Below the pieces are notes generated by a model. The model saw only the letters and a program-made list of their open reading frames with translations. It searched no databases and was not told the DNA's origin. This document shows, piece by piece, positions 27,001 through 34,953 of a stretch of 40,143 bases of DNA (its first letter is position 1; each line of letters starts with the position of its first letter). Origin of the DNA: Methanobacteriota archaeon (lineage in GTDB: Archaea; Thermoplasmatota; Poseidoniia; Poseidoniales; Thalassarchaeaceae); NCBI GenBank assembly GCA_002723045.1, contig PBNI01000019.1, positions 17,336 to 57,478 on the forward strand, given 5' to 3'. The position numbers and the translations under genes were made by a program.

Positions 27001-29740
27001 CATCAATCCAATGAATGGATCTGATGCATTGGAAAATCCGGATGGAGATGGCTTCGATGTCAACAAGAATGGAATTATAGAGTCAGAAGAAGCATTTGTG
27101 AATTGGATGGAATATCACATCAAATCAGATATTCTGGGATCCGACTCAATATCCTCGGGAACAATGTACCCAGAAAATCACACATCATTTTTACCTCATC
27201 ATTCATGGCAGGGTCTGGCAGACAAATCATTCGGAGAAAGAACCGGTGAGTACTACCTCTCGCTATGGACAGGGCTGCCAAACGAAGACATCGGTTCATC
27301 TGACCCGTTGAATTCAGATTCCGATAACGATGGCATGCCAGATGGATGGGAGGTCTTCCATGCACGGTGGAGTCTTTTCGACAGTGATTGGACTCTTAAT
27401 CCAGTCAATGGGGGGGATGGCCTCGGAGACCCGGACTTGGACGGGATGTCAAATTGGGAAGAGTACAACTCAATCGATAGCTCAATTAGCGAATCAGACC
27501 CAACCATTTCATCACCGCAATTTTACCTAACCGATGCAGCCGGAGCACTCCTAGAGACTCCATGGATTGGTGCTGAATCGTCTCTTTCGTTTGGCTATTT
27601 CTTGACAGAAGAGCAATCTAATTTGACAGGAACTTCTGCAGACCCTAACAATCCAGATACCGACGGAGACGGTTTGCTCGATGGAATCGAGGTGATTTTT
27701 ACTACTTGGAATTCAAGTGCTGGCGTCTGGACACTAAATCCACTAATTCCTAACCAGGGTGGGTTCGACTCGGATGGAGATGGGATTGGCGACCTGGTCG
27801 AACTAAATCTGACAGCAAATCTCCCAATTAATGGGGAATCTTACCCAATGGGGGCACCAACATTCGGTGTTGAGTCGAGGGAAATAGATGAGACTGCTTT
27901 CGAAAATAGGGTGTTTAGGATCCTCTTTAGCAAGGAGGGAAGGGCCGAACTAGGGATGGAGCAATACTTGGAGTGGAAATCCGGTTTGCCTGCAAAGCCG
28001 ATGCTACAGGCAATCTTCGGAATCACTGATCCAAAGGATCAAGATACCGATAGAGATGGTATGAGCGACGGATATGAGTACTGGTTCTCGGAATGGGATC
28101 TAGAGGAAAATCAATGGACAATGAACCCACTAACTGACTCAGATGTGAATTTCGACTCCGACGAAGACTCATTCGATTGTAATGGCGATGGGGAGATTTC
28201 CGACTCTGAATCTTTCGATAATCTGGCAGAATACGACTCCAGGTGGTATGGAAAGAGGTTGGAGGTAGGTAACGTGCCAAATGGGACATCTGTTGTCTCC
28301 TACGGAGCCGATGCAGCCAATGCGCTCATTGAGGAGACCGGCCTTTCAAATAAATCCGCATGGGGGCAGCTATACTCGTTGTTCTCTTCGAAAAGCTTGC
28401 GCTCTTCAGAAAAGATAGGCCTGATCAACCAGATCGATCCAGATAATTTCAACAAATCCCTAATTGGAATTAGTGACCCTACTCACGATGACTCTGATGG
28501 GGATGGAATGCCAGACGGTTGGGAATACTGCTACTCAATTTATGCCGAGATCTTACCAGTCAACTCATACCGTTGGTCATTAAACCCCCTAAATCCACTG
28601 GATGTCGATTATGATCCAGATGCAGACGGTTGGTTGGACAGGGAGATATTAGACACGCCCGCAATCCAAGGAAATTGGGACTCCCGGGTGTTCACCCCAC
28701 TTCCCGAAGATCAGCAATTCGGGAATGGGGCTAGCTCACTTTATTTCACAAATATAATGGAATATGACAATGGAACCGGGCCACTAGATCCCGATTCTGA
28801 TTCTGACTCGATTCTGATGACTCCAATTTTTGTGGATGGGGTGGTGGTTGACTATCGTCAAGACATGAGCCTATCTGATGGAAGAGAGATGTTCAAGTAT
28901 GGTACAAATCCACTTGATAACGACACCGATGGTGACATGATGCCCGACTTCTATGAGTATTATAGGGGTTGGAATGAGACAAACGATAACTGGTCTTCGT
29001 TCATGAAGATAAAAGTCCAGTGGACCGAGGTCACACCTCAGAACTGGAAGCCGATTAAGTTCTCAGATGGAGATATTACCAGGCCAGATTTGGACTGGAA
29101 TTGGTTTACTCATGACCCAACAGACCCATCCGATGCCACTCAGGATGCAGATAATGATGGGGAGTGGGACTGTTCGGGGAGCAGTTGCGAGTATGTTCCA
29201 TACAATAATTTCCAAGAGTATTATGCAGTAGTCAATGCGACCCTTTCTTCACCATCGATCGTACGGGCCTCAACATTGTTCGATTGTTCCGGAGAAAAGG
29301 TGGAAGAATGGTGGCAACTTAGAGAGACACTACTTGGGACCTGTTCAGGTTCGAACTCAATTTCTTCCAACTACTTACGAATCAACAAAATTAATGACGA
29401 CGACCAACTCTATGCCCTGATAGTTCAAGATAATGACTTGACATACTTGGATGTAAACTCCAGTAACGACATCATTCATGTAAATGGTGAATGGACTGAT
29501 GAATTCAACAGGCTTGCAGGAGATAGAAACCACTTGCCAAATCCAGGACTGGGAGAATATGCATATGGGTGGTGGATTCTCGATATCGACGGAGACTTGG
29601 TTGCTGACGGGACAGACCCAACTAATTGGGATACCGATGGTGACTGGTTGAATGATTTCTTCGAGATCGACGACGATCTACTAGATGGAATTAGGGGCAA
29701 TAGCGGTTCGCCGATTCGCTACGACGACAGGACTTCATGA
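24029..29740 (+). CDS. Giant secreted protein with many thrombospondin type-3-like/DxDxDG Ca-binding loops and a putative beta-propeller insert
   Basis: Signal peptide MRRKQTALLVAMLIFSSLAFISQT. More than a dozen units of the form D(S/T)DGDG(M/L/I)PDGWE (e.g. DTDGDGLPDGYEV, DSDGDGMPDGWEI, DSDNDGMPDGWEV, DTDRDGMSDGYEY, DSDGDGMPDGWEY). Repeating propeller-like units lie in the middle. No obvious C-terminal TM. Confidence 0.85.
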   Translation: MRRKQTALLVAMLIFSSLAFISQTRPQSPVSSTDPNLAEGTESPVTDQDGDLMPDLFEVIFGEPVDIETATFQGTISGLDPSDSTDNSTDHDRDGLTALQEYCWPYTLDNCFEERNTLTGKSPEESESGLREYLDPRSSDTDGDGLPDGYEVHMCTLGGLYKKDPNDPLNPNNFWECRYFDPLDPSDINIDFDRCEADFSWGCGDGFDFNSDGEIDLGERFTNSEEYWLGAPDDWITERDGLWCWGSIHGLTEDSCQTQFERPTGESGWMGSDPRFSDSDYFFWDEITPATLDVLGDGIPDGWEAQYGLDPLNSSDAIIDSDSDGWDKDEDGFITADVTIGTSQWGEAFSNFEEYSVDFDENSGVMPGVRGIEISPDSDTLINFDHSTAIRLVDSAVHSIIPDQPRERLLVGSKYGITALDPFRGISSSFEFPPGVELYTMERNSVGNIDFLMLGSNLGLHTLTLENGLPVMDTLTTHELGEASVLFQFVSDSFDPGVLIMGKDGVWRTTFSESEQSLSTSEIIFVESLSSMLSDSNATATSAGHAKIFGRTPILLIGSDFGLIAWNSSDGSDNNGMPWWVFTRNNADEFVSPDILDTTKTATVNSIMVESSEQGSDDVWLGMGGGLHLITMDLFISQPRESIDNQRMLNLGGLLTGANDVHSILPLEGMIILGSSDGTWCLEGSSDGILDIRQNQTDIPGLVTSLASLERDGQIWVFAGVSPGRFMNIAPMNPNSHDSDLDGIPDGWEFAYGLDPTDPFDASRDNDADGVSIGGGSGHGFDRLWTNLEEYRFVTPSEFGQNGTDPRVADSDGDGLTDGEEYWGWFIDQTSFDCFYLNQQYLCDAGIGTSAEEVHLGGWTGTGSSGGSDLPTDPTNPDSDGDGMPDGWEIKHRRWIGDIYTGGNEWTLDPNNPEDASGDADGDGLSNLCEYEWERLLDRSISTGIISHGETSASVQKWVPTDPNSVDSDSDSLPDGWEARYSCNWPSSNSGINPMNGSDALENPDGDGFDVNKNGIIESEEAFVNWMEYHIKSDILGSDSISSGTMYPENHTSFLPHHSWQGLADKSFGERTGEYYLSLWTGLPNEDIGSSDPLNSDSDNDGMPDGWEVFHARWSLFDSDWTLNPVNGGDGLGDPDLDGMSNWEEYNSIDSSISESDPTISSPQFYLTDAAGALLETPWIGAESSLSFGYFLTEEQSNLTGTSADPNNPDTDGDGLLDGIEVIFTTWNSSAGVWTLNPLIPNQGGFDSDGDGIGDLVELNLTANLPINGESYPMGAPTFGVESREIDETAFENRVFRILFSKEGRAELGMEQYLEWKSGLPAKPMLQAIFGITDPKDQDTDRDGMSDGYEYWFSEWDLEENQWTMNPLTDSDVNFDSDEDSFDCNGDGEISDSESFDNLAEYDSRWYGKRLEVGNVPNGTSVVSYGADAANALIEETGLSNKSAWGQLYSLFSSKSLRSSEKIGLINQIDPDNFNKSLIGISDPTHDDSDGDGMPDGWEYCYSIYAEILPVNSYRWSLNPLNPLDVDYDPDADGWLDREILDTPAIQGNWDSRVFTPLPEDQQFGNGASSLYFTNIMEYDNGTGPLDPDSDSDSILMTPIFVDGVVVDYRQDMSLSDGREMFKYGTNPLDNDTDGDMMPDFYEYYRGWNETNDNWSSFMKIKVQWTEVTPQNWKPIKFSDGDITRPDLDWNWFTHDPTDPSDATQDADNDGEWDCSGSSCEYVPYNNFQEYYAVVNATLSSPSIVRASTLFDCSGEKVEEWWQLRETLLGTCSGSNSISSNYLRINKINDDDQLYALIVQDNDLTYLDVNSSNDIIHVNGEWTDEFNRLAGDRNHLPNPGLGEYAYGWWILDIDGDLVADGTDPTNWDTDGDWLNDFFEIDDDLLDGIRGNSGSPIRYDDRTS

Positions 29741-30258
29741 ACTCAACAATTCATTTGCCCCCCTCCCCTCAGATACTCATGAGCGAAGGGGAGCGAAACG
29801 TCCCTGGGCCCGAAGCCTCTGCGAATGATAAACTCCTATTCCTAAGGGAGAATATGGTTCATCTGACTAATCAACTGAGCATGCCAATAATAGAAGTGGC
29901 ACTTGTCATCTCTAAGTACATTCGAACGGTACTGGACTCTCTCCAAAAAGCTGCCATCGAGGAGGGAGAAGAATTGCCAGAAGTCCTTCTAAATCCTCTT
30001 CCCAGCAACTCTCCACGATCAGAAACTAATTCTGGCATCGCTTCATTTCCACTTGAGAAGTTAATTGACAGAGTCGATCAGGACAGAATGGACATTTTGG
30101 ATACTCTAGTCAGAACAATACTCAATGAGAGTCAACTGGAATTCGTCTCCGCACTTCAAGAGTTTCGTGACTGGGAATTCGAAATCCGCAACCAACTTTC
30201 AGACGTATCAAGCCCAGGGGGCCTCTTTAGCCCACTCTCACTAGATGACGACTTCTAG
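29737..30258 (+). CDS. Conserved-looking hypothetical small soluble protein (helical)
   Basis: Its ATG overlaps the stop of the giant upstream gene (ATGA at 29737-29740). An alternative ATG is at 29779 (MSEGERNVPGPEASANDKLLFLRENMVHLTNQLSMPIIEVALVISKYIRTVLDSL). No family recognised. Confidence 0.6.
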   Translation: MNSTIHLPPSPQILMSEGERNVPGPEASANDKLLFLRENMVHLTNQLSMPIIEVALVISKYIRTVLDSLQKAAIEEGEELPEVLLNPLPSNSPRSETNSGIASFPLEKLIDRVDQDRMDILDTLVRTILNESQLEFVSALQEFRDWEFEIRNQLSDVSSPGGLFSPLSLDDDF

Positions 30259-30587
30259 CTATTCATCGACTCTGAAGATGCTACTATGCCACTGGAGACC
30301 CACCAAGCATCAGCTATCGACCAGACGAAAAGAAAGGGCCATAGAAATGCCGGAATCAGCGGAAACTGAATTAGAAACCACTCTCCGCCCTTCCTGTGTT
30401 GGCGATTGAAATGCTGCCCTAGGAAGAGGAAGGGGACAAGCGAAAGTGCCACTGCAAACAGTGGTCGTATAGCACCCCATGGACCTACGCCACCGCTCAA
30501 CTCGCTCCAAATGGCAGAAACAACGCCCAGAGGCCTGAAATCATCCTCTTCCACTGCCTCTACCCGGACTACGAACTCCCCTTCCAC
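30255..30587 (-). CDS. Hypothetical small membrane protein
   Basis: GTG-start ORF of 110 aa with two hydrophobic segments (AIRPLFAVALSLVPFLFLG; FPLIPAFLWPFLFVWSIADAWWV). Convergent with the preceding gene, overlapping by 4 bp. Confidence 0.5.
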   Translation of the reverse strand: MEGEFVVRVEAVEEDDFRPLGVVSAIWSELSGGVGPWGAIRPLFAVALSLVPFLFLGQHFNRQHRKGGEWFLIQFPLIPAFLWPFLFVWSIADAWWVSSGIVASSESMNS

Positions 30588-30672
30588 ATAGTTTGCGGTA
30601 ATTGTAAGCGGATGAATTTGCCGACCATAATATCATAGAAAACGAGAACAACCGATAGCGATTGCGAAAACC

Positions 30673-31254
30673 ATGCATGAGGGGTTAATAGTTACGGGAT
30701 TTGAGCCATTTTCAAATTTCAAGAGAAATATTTCCCAACAGATTGTAGAGATAATCTCCGCAGAAATGGTATCCGATTTCAAGATCAGTACTTCTATACT
30801 TGCAGTGGACGAAAACGGTTCACGAGAGATTTCTGAAAGGATAGAAAGCGGGGAAAAAATCGGTTCGGTCCTACATTTAGGATTCTCGGAAAGCGCCAAA
30901 GAAATACTACTAGAGAGATACGCTAGGAATAATTTTCAAATGAAAATTGCAGATAACTCAGGCAGGCTCCTCTCTTCTGGAAAAATATCCCCGGGAAAAG
31001 AAGTCCTCGAAACAAAGGTCCCACTGAACTTCATCGACAACTTTCTGGAGCGTAATTCAAAAATCAGATGGAACGAAGACGCTGGTGGTTTTGTTTGCAA
31101 TGAGACATACTTTCGCTCACTACTAGCCTCCTCAGAAGATCAGCAACCTGTTGTACTATTCATTCACCTTCCAAGCGAGGAAATTTTACCTCTCGAGGAA
31201 CAATATGACATCATTACATCGATTTGTAAATCCCTAAATCAGATACATAATTAG
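30673..31254 (+). CDS. pcp: Pyroglutamyl-peptidase I-like (peptidase C15)
   Basis: LIVTGFEPFSNFKRNIS N-terminus. Active-site regions LHLGFSESAKEILLERYARN (Glu), NEDAGGFVCNETYFRSLL (Cys) and VVLFIHLPSEE (His) match the C15 layout. Confidence 0.8.
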   Translation: MHEGLIVTGFEPFSNFKRNISQQIVEIISAEMVSDFKISTSILAVDENGSREISERIESGEKIGSVLHLGFSESAKEILLERYARNNFQMKIADNSGRLLSSGKISPGKEVLETKVPLNFIDNFLERNSKIRWNEDAGGFVCNETYFRSLLASSEDQQPVVLFIHLPSEEILPLEEQYDIITSICKSLNQIHN

Positions 31255-31268
31255 GCCCAACAATCTCA

Positions 31269-31763
31269 CTAATCTCTTCCGGACCCGAACCATTCCGAAG
31301 CCTCTCCAGTTCCACTCATGGCTAACTCGTCACCGACTTCCCTTGGCACAATGTCCCTCCCGGTATGCCATGTTGCCTGCTCTAGCCATAGGACAATGTC
31401 ACGACCAGTCAAAGAAACCTCCATTGTACCTCCCAGGGGGTTCTCTTTCAAAACAAAGGAGGCCTTTCCTATGGATGCGGACTGCCTCGAGAGTCTGAAA
31501 ACAGCCCCTTCTTCATCTGCCTCCATTGCCATCGCATCGAGTGCCGTGTCTAGGACTCGATTCTCCCTCAATATCGACAGAAGATTATCAATTGAATCCA
31601 CATTTCCACTTATTTTCTCAGAATCCCTACTTATTGGGAAATCAGATTTTTCTAGAGTACTATCGGGGCTCCATCCAGGAAAAATTGAACGAATTGAATC
31701 GAAAACCTTGTCTGGATCATCATGACTTCTGACAATCGTAGAAACTTGTATGATTGGCTCCAC
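31269..31763 (-). CDS. UPF0201-family protein
   Basis: IIQVSTIVRSHDDPDKVFDSIRSIFPGW..., LLSILRENRVLDTALDAM and FRLSRQSASIGKASFVLKENPLGGTMEVSL match the archaeal UPF0201 layout (LR.qRIlDtaR; lnKqaA..GkvsF.....LG.i.v). GTG start. Confidence 0.65.
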   Translation of the reverse strand: MEPIIQVSTIVRSHDDPDKVFDSIRSIFPGWSPDSTLEKSDFPISRDSEKISGNVDSIDNLLSILRENRVLDTALDAMAMEADEEGAVFRLSRQSASIGKASFVLKENPLGGTMEVSLTGRDIVLWLEQATWHTGRDIVPREVGDELAMSGTGEASEWFGSGRD

Positions 31764-31853
31764 ATGACCTCGAACAAATGGAAACTAATAGTGCTAACCG
31801 GTCTACAATCGATTTGCGCGAAAATTCAAACCATTAACAATCGACGATAAGGC

Positions 31854-32594
31854 GTGGCACAACGTTCTGGGTTGATTTCTCTTGCTCTTGTTTTAATACC
31901 TAACATTGTCATTCTTTCTTTCAGAACTCTGTCTCCTGAGCTCAATGAGGCTCTATCAAACGACTATTTCGGGCAAATAGTGGCACACTCACTGGCCCTG
32001 TTAATAGGGTTGATAATGGCATATCGATATTCAGTCGTCCATGATCACGAATTCCGTCGATCTAAGGCTATCAGTGCTTTATCAAAAACTTACAAACTAG
32101 AGGATAGAGGCCTCTGGGAAAAGGGAGAAGTAGCAATTCAGAAGCTGGAAGCAAGGGCTTTTTCGGATTTCAAAGGTAGAAAGGCAACCACCTCTAGACG
32201 TAGAATGCAGGGCAAGATTGGAGAGATAAATCGAGAATCCCAAGAACTCATACAAAAGATTGGAGATAATTCAGAATTCACTCTTTCAGTCGATGGAGTA
32301 GAGCAGAAACAGGAAACAATCGAAGAACCCCCAAAAGAAAAACCAAAACTAATCTCCCGAGTCTCAAAATTCATTTCTTCTTCTGTCGAAAAAACCGCGT
32401 CCAGGAGGGAAGAAAGAAGGAAGAAAGCCGCACTTCAGAAAAGTGAGTCTTCCTACCCTTTAGTGGAAGATGCAAACTCTAGATGGGCAATCCCACAAGG
32501 GACCCAGATGAAAACTAGATTGTGCAGCAGTTGTTCAACATACAATGATGCAGAGTCAGATTATTGTTCATCCTGCGGTTCGTTAATCGCTTGA
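31854..32594 (+). CDS. Membrane protein with C-terminal zinc ribbon
   Basis: Two N-terminal hydrophobic segments (GLISLALVLIPNIVILSF; IVAHSLALLIGLIMAYRY), a charged middle, and a C-terminal CSSCSTYNDAESDYCSSCGSLIA (CxxC-x10-CxxC). GTG start. Confidence 0.7.
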   Translation: MAQRSGLISLALVLIPNIVILSFRTLSPELNEALSNDYFGQIVAHSLALLIGLIMAYRYSVVHDHEFRRSKAISALSKTYKLEDRGLWEKGEVAIQKLEARAFSDFKGRKATTSRRRMQGKIGEINRESQELIQKIGDNSEFTLSVDGVEQKQETIEEPPKEKPKLISRVSKFISSSVEKTASRREERRKKAALQKSESSYPLVEDANSRWAIPQGTQMKTRLCSSCSTYNDAESDYCSSCGSLIA

Positions 32595-32643
32595 TTGGGG
32601 AACGGTTGATATGACTCCTTCAGGAGCCTAGGTCGGGAACGTT

Positions 32644-33786
32644 ATGGCCAGTAAGAGAGACTATTACGTTATTCTTGAAGTCGACAAAGACGCTTCAGAG
32701 GACCAGATAAAGCAGTCTTTCCGTTCCCTTGCAAGAAAGTACCATCCCGATAAGAATCCAAATGACTCAGAAGCAGAGACTAAATTCAAGGAGATCCAAG
32801 AGGCATACGCAATCCTATCTAACCCCGAAGAAAGGCGAAAGTACGATGTCTTTGGCCACGAAAGGCCCGGCGGCTCTCCATTTGGATCTCGAGGATTCCA
32901 AGGTGTCGACATTAGTTTCGATGACCTTTTTGGCGGTGGCTTTGACTCGATTTTCAGTCAATTCTTTGGCGGACAACAGGGCGATAGAACACGTGGTTCA
33001 GATTTATTGGTAAGGCATTCCGTACCCTTTCAAGCTTCAATGGATGGCTTGGAAGATGAAATAGAAATTGAGGCTCTGAAGTGCTGCGATAGTTGCAATG
33101 GCTCTGGCTCCGCGAAGGACGGAGGCTCACGTCAATGCCCTTCATGTGACGGAAGGGGCAGGATAGACGAGATTTCCATGATAGGCCCTTTCAGGCAACG
33201 AGTCAGAAAGGATTGCGCCCCATGTAGGGGTTCTGGAAGACTGATTTCTGATCCATGCCCAGATTGCGGAGGTGATGGAAGGGCCCTGCAAACAAATCGC
33301 GTCAAGTTCTCGATTATGCCGGGCATAACCTCTGGAAATCGTCTTAGGATGCGTGGACAAGGGGAGGCTTCAACATCACTCAATGGGAGTCCAGGGGATC
33401 TATTCATAGAAATTGATGTCGAACCTCACCCATGGTTCGAAAGAGACGGATCAGACCTTCTCATGGCCCTTCCTCTAAACTTCGCAGACTTGACCCTTGG
33501 GACTACCATCGAGATTCCCCACATAGATTCTGATGCCCTTAGGATTACAGTGCCCCCCGGCTCTAACCCAGGAGAAACAATTTCAATTCCCGGTAGGGGT
33601 CTGCCTTACAGCAACCGTAGAGCCAGAAGGGGTTCGGTAACCGTTGTACTAAGGCTCCAATCACCCAACAAGCATTCTCGCAAGTTGAAGAAGAAAATAG
33701 AAGAAATCAGAGTTGAACTGGAGAATCATACCCCACCCGTAGAAGAGAGAATTAGGGACGAAGCCAAATCAAGACGGGGACTTTGA
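32644..33786 (+). CDS. dnaJ: Chaperone protein DnaJ
   Basis: J-domain with HPD (KYHPDKNPND), Gly/Phe-rich linker (GGSPFGSRGFQGVDISFDDLFGGGFDSIFSQFFGG), four CxxCxGxG-type zinc motifs (CDSCNGSG, CPSCDGRG, CAPCRGSG, CPDCGGDG), and a C-terminal domain. Confidence 0.96.
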   Translation: MASKRDYYVILEVDKDASEDQIKQSFRSLARKYHPDKNPNDSEAETKFKEIQEAYAILSNPEERRKYDVFGHERPGGSPFGSRGFQGVDISFDDLFGGGFDSIFSQFFGGQQGDRTRGSDLLVRHSVPFQASMDGLEDEIEIEALKCCDSCNGSGSAKDGGSRQCPSCDGRGRIDEISMIGPFRQRVRKDCAPCRGSGRLISDPCPDCGGDGRALQTNRVKFSIMPGITSGNRLRMRGQGEASTSLNGSPGDLFIEIDVEPHPWFERDGSDLLMALPLNFADLTLGTTIEIPHIDSDALRITVPPGSNPGETISIPGRGLPYSNRRARRGSVTVVLRLQSPNKHSRKLKKKIEEIRVELENHTPPVEERIRDEAKSRRGL

Positions 33787-33790
33787 AGAA

Positions 33791-34891
33791 TCACTCTTCT
33801 CCCATTTCTATAGGATTTGTTGGAACCGCTGCTATCGGTTTCCCATCTACTAATCCTGAAATTTGAATATTGAATGCCGGCGGATTTCCCAGAGTTTCAA
33901 TTTGTACGAATTTCGTCGAACCCCCCTCTAGGTCACCCAAGAAAACCTCATCATCTCGAAAAATCATTTCTGGAATAACGCTCTGTATTGTGGCAACTTC
34001 TCCCAGCGGTGAGAAAATCCTGATCGCAGCCATTTCCCAGCCAATTGTCCCAGCCCTGATCCCAATTAGAAGTGAATTAATGGAATCCTCAAATCTCCAA
34101 ACACATATGTCGATATTTTCAGTAAAATGCCTTATCTCGGGCACTCCAAGTTCCTCAGAAACAGAATTCCATGAACCCTTGCCAAGTATGGATAGTGCCG
34201 CAGAAACCTCTTCACGGCCCTTTGTCAGATCTTTGATCGAGAACCTATCTCTAAGGGCATTCAAGATGTGCCTCTCATTTTCCACTAATTCTCCCCCTCT
34301 CTTTGAAGGCAGCAAATCACTTCTATTCCACCATAATACAATTACTAGTGGAAATATTAGGAAAAGGCCAGCAACCACATAGAATGGTGTAAACATCCAT
34401 GCTAAATTGACAAATTCCCCTTCGTCTTCAAAAGAACCTCTATTTTCCAGAGTGAATCGATATGCAATCTCCTCCCCGAAGTCACCATTCCTTTCCAGTC
34501 TGATAGCATGCACCCCAGGATCCAGTCCCAATTCACCCTGTTCACTATCGGCAAATTCAACAATCGTCCAAGTACTTTGATTCAGTCTCTGCACGCTAAT
34601 TCTAACTGTATCGTTATTTGAGACCCAAAATCCAACCATCGTCCAATTCGTTGAAGAAATTTCCAAGGCAAACACATCCACAGAGTCATTTGTTGAGAAA
34701 GATCCAATGGTCGTGGAATTATTTGGCGAAATTATCTGCCATTGCTCGCCTATTTCATTAGAATCCCACAACTTGCTTGGAGCATCCCCGAACTCCTCAA
34801 AAATAGAATTTTGCTGCCCTTCTCCAATACAAGAAAATGTGAAAATTGAGACAACAATTAGTGTAGAAATTACGACTCTGGCCTCATGCAT
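33791..34891 (-). CDS. Hypothetical membrane protein with signal peptide/lipobox-like start, extracellular domain, one TM and a cytoplasmic domain
   Basis: N-terminus MHEARVVISTLIVVSIFTFSCIGEGQQ, TM WMFTPFYVVAGLFLIFPLVIVLWW, cytoplasmic ERHILNALRDRFSIKDLTKGREEVSAALSILG. Confidence 0.65.
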   Translation of the reverse strand: MHEARVVISTLIVVSIFTFSCIGEGQQNSIFEEFGDAPSKLWDSNEIGEQWQIISPNNSTTIGSFSTNDSVDVFALEISSTNWTMVGFWVSNNDTVRISVQRLNQSTWTIVEFADSEQGELGLDPGVHAIRLERNGDFGEEIAYRFTLENRGSFEDEGEFVNLAWMFTPFYVVAGLFLIFPLVIVLWWNRSDLLPSKRGGELVENERHILNALRDRFSIKDLTKGREEVSAALSILGKGSWNSVSEELGVPEIRHFTENIDICVWRFEDSINSLLIGIRAGTIGWEMAAIRIFSPLGEVATIQSVIPEMIFRDDEVFLGDLEGGSTKFVQIETLGNPPAFNIQISGLVDGKPIAAVPTNPIEMGEE

Positions 34892-34953
34892 TATGCTTGG
34901 GAGGGCAACTAGGTCTTAGAATCCTTCAAGCGAAATGCTTCCATGGGCAGCCA

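Noticed and set aside
24343-27507. Several minus-strand ORFs with repeated PSGIPSPSES-like sequence
   Set aside because: This is the reverse complement of the repeated DSDGDGMPDGWE codons. The repetitiveness comes from the sense-strand protein repeat.
24029-29740. Possible DNA-level tandem or CRISPR-like repeat array
   Set aside because: The repeats are at protein level with divergent codons and irregular spacing. There is no constant repeat/spacer structure.
32605-32640. CTCCTTCAGGAG short palindrome upstream of dnaJ as a heat-shock operator
   Set aside because: The stem is only 5 bp with a 2-nt loop, which is common by chance. I could not support a regulatory call.
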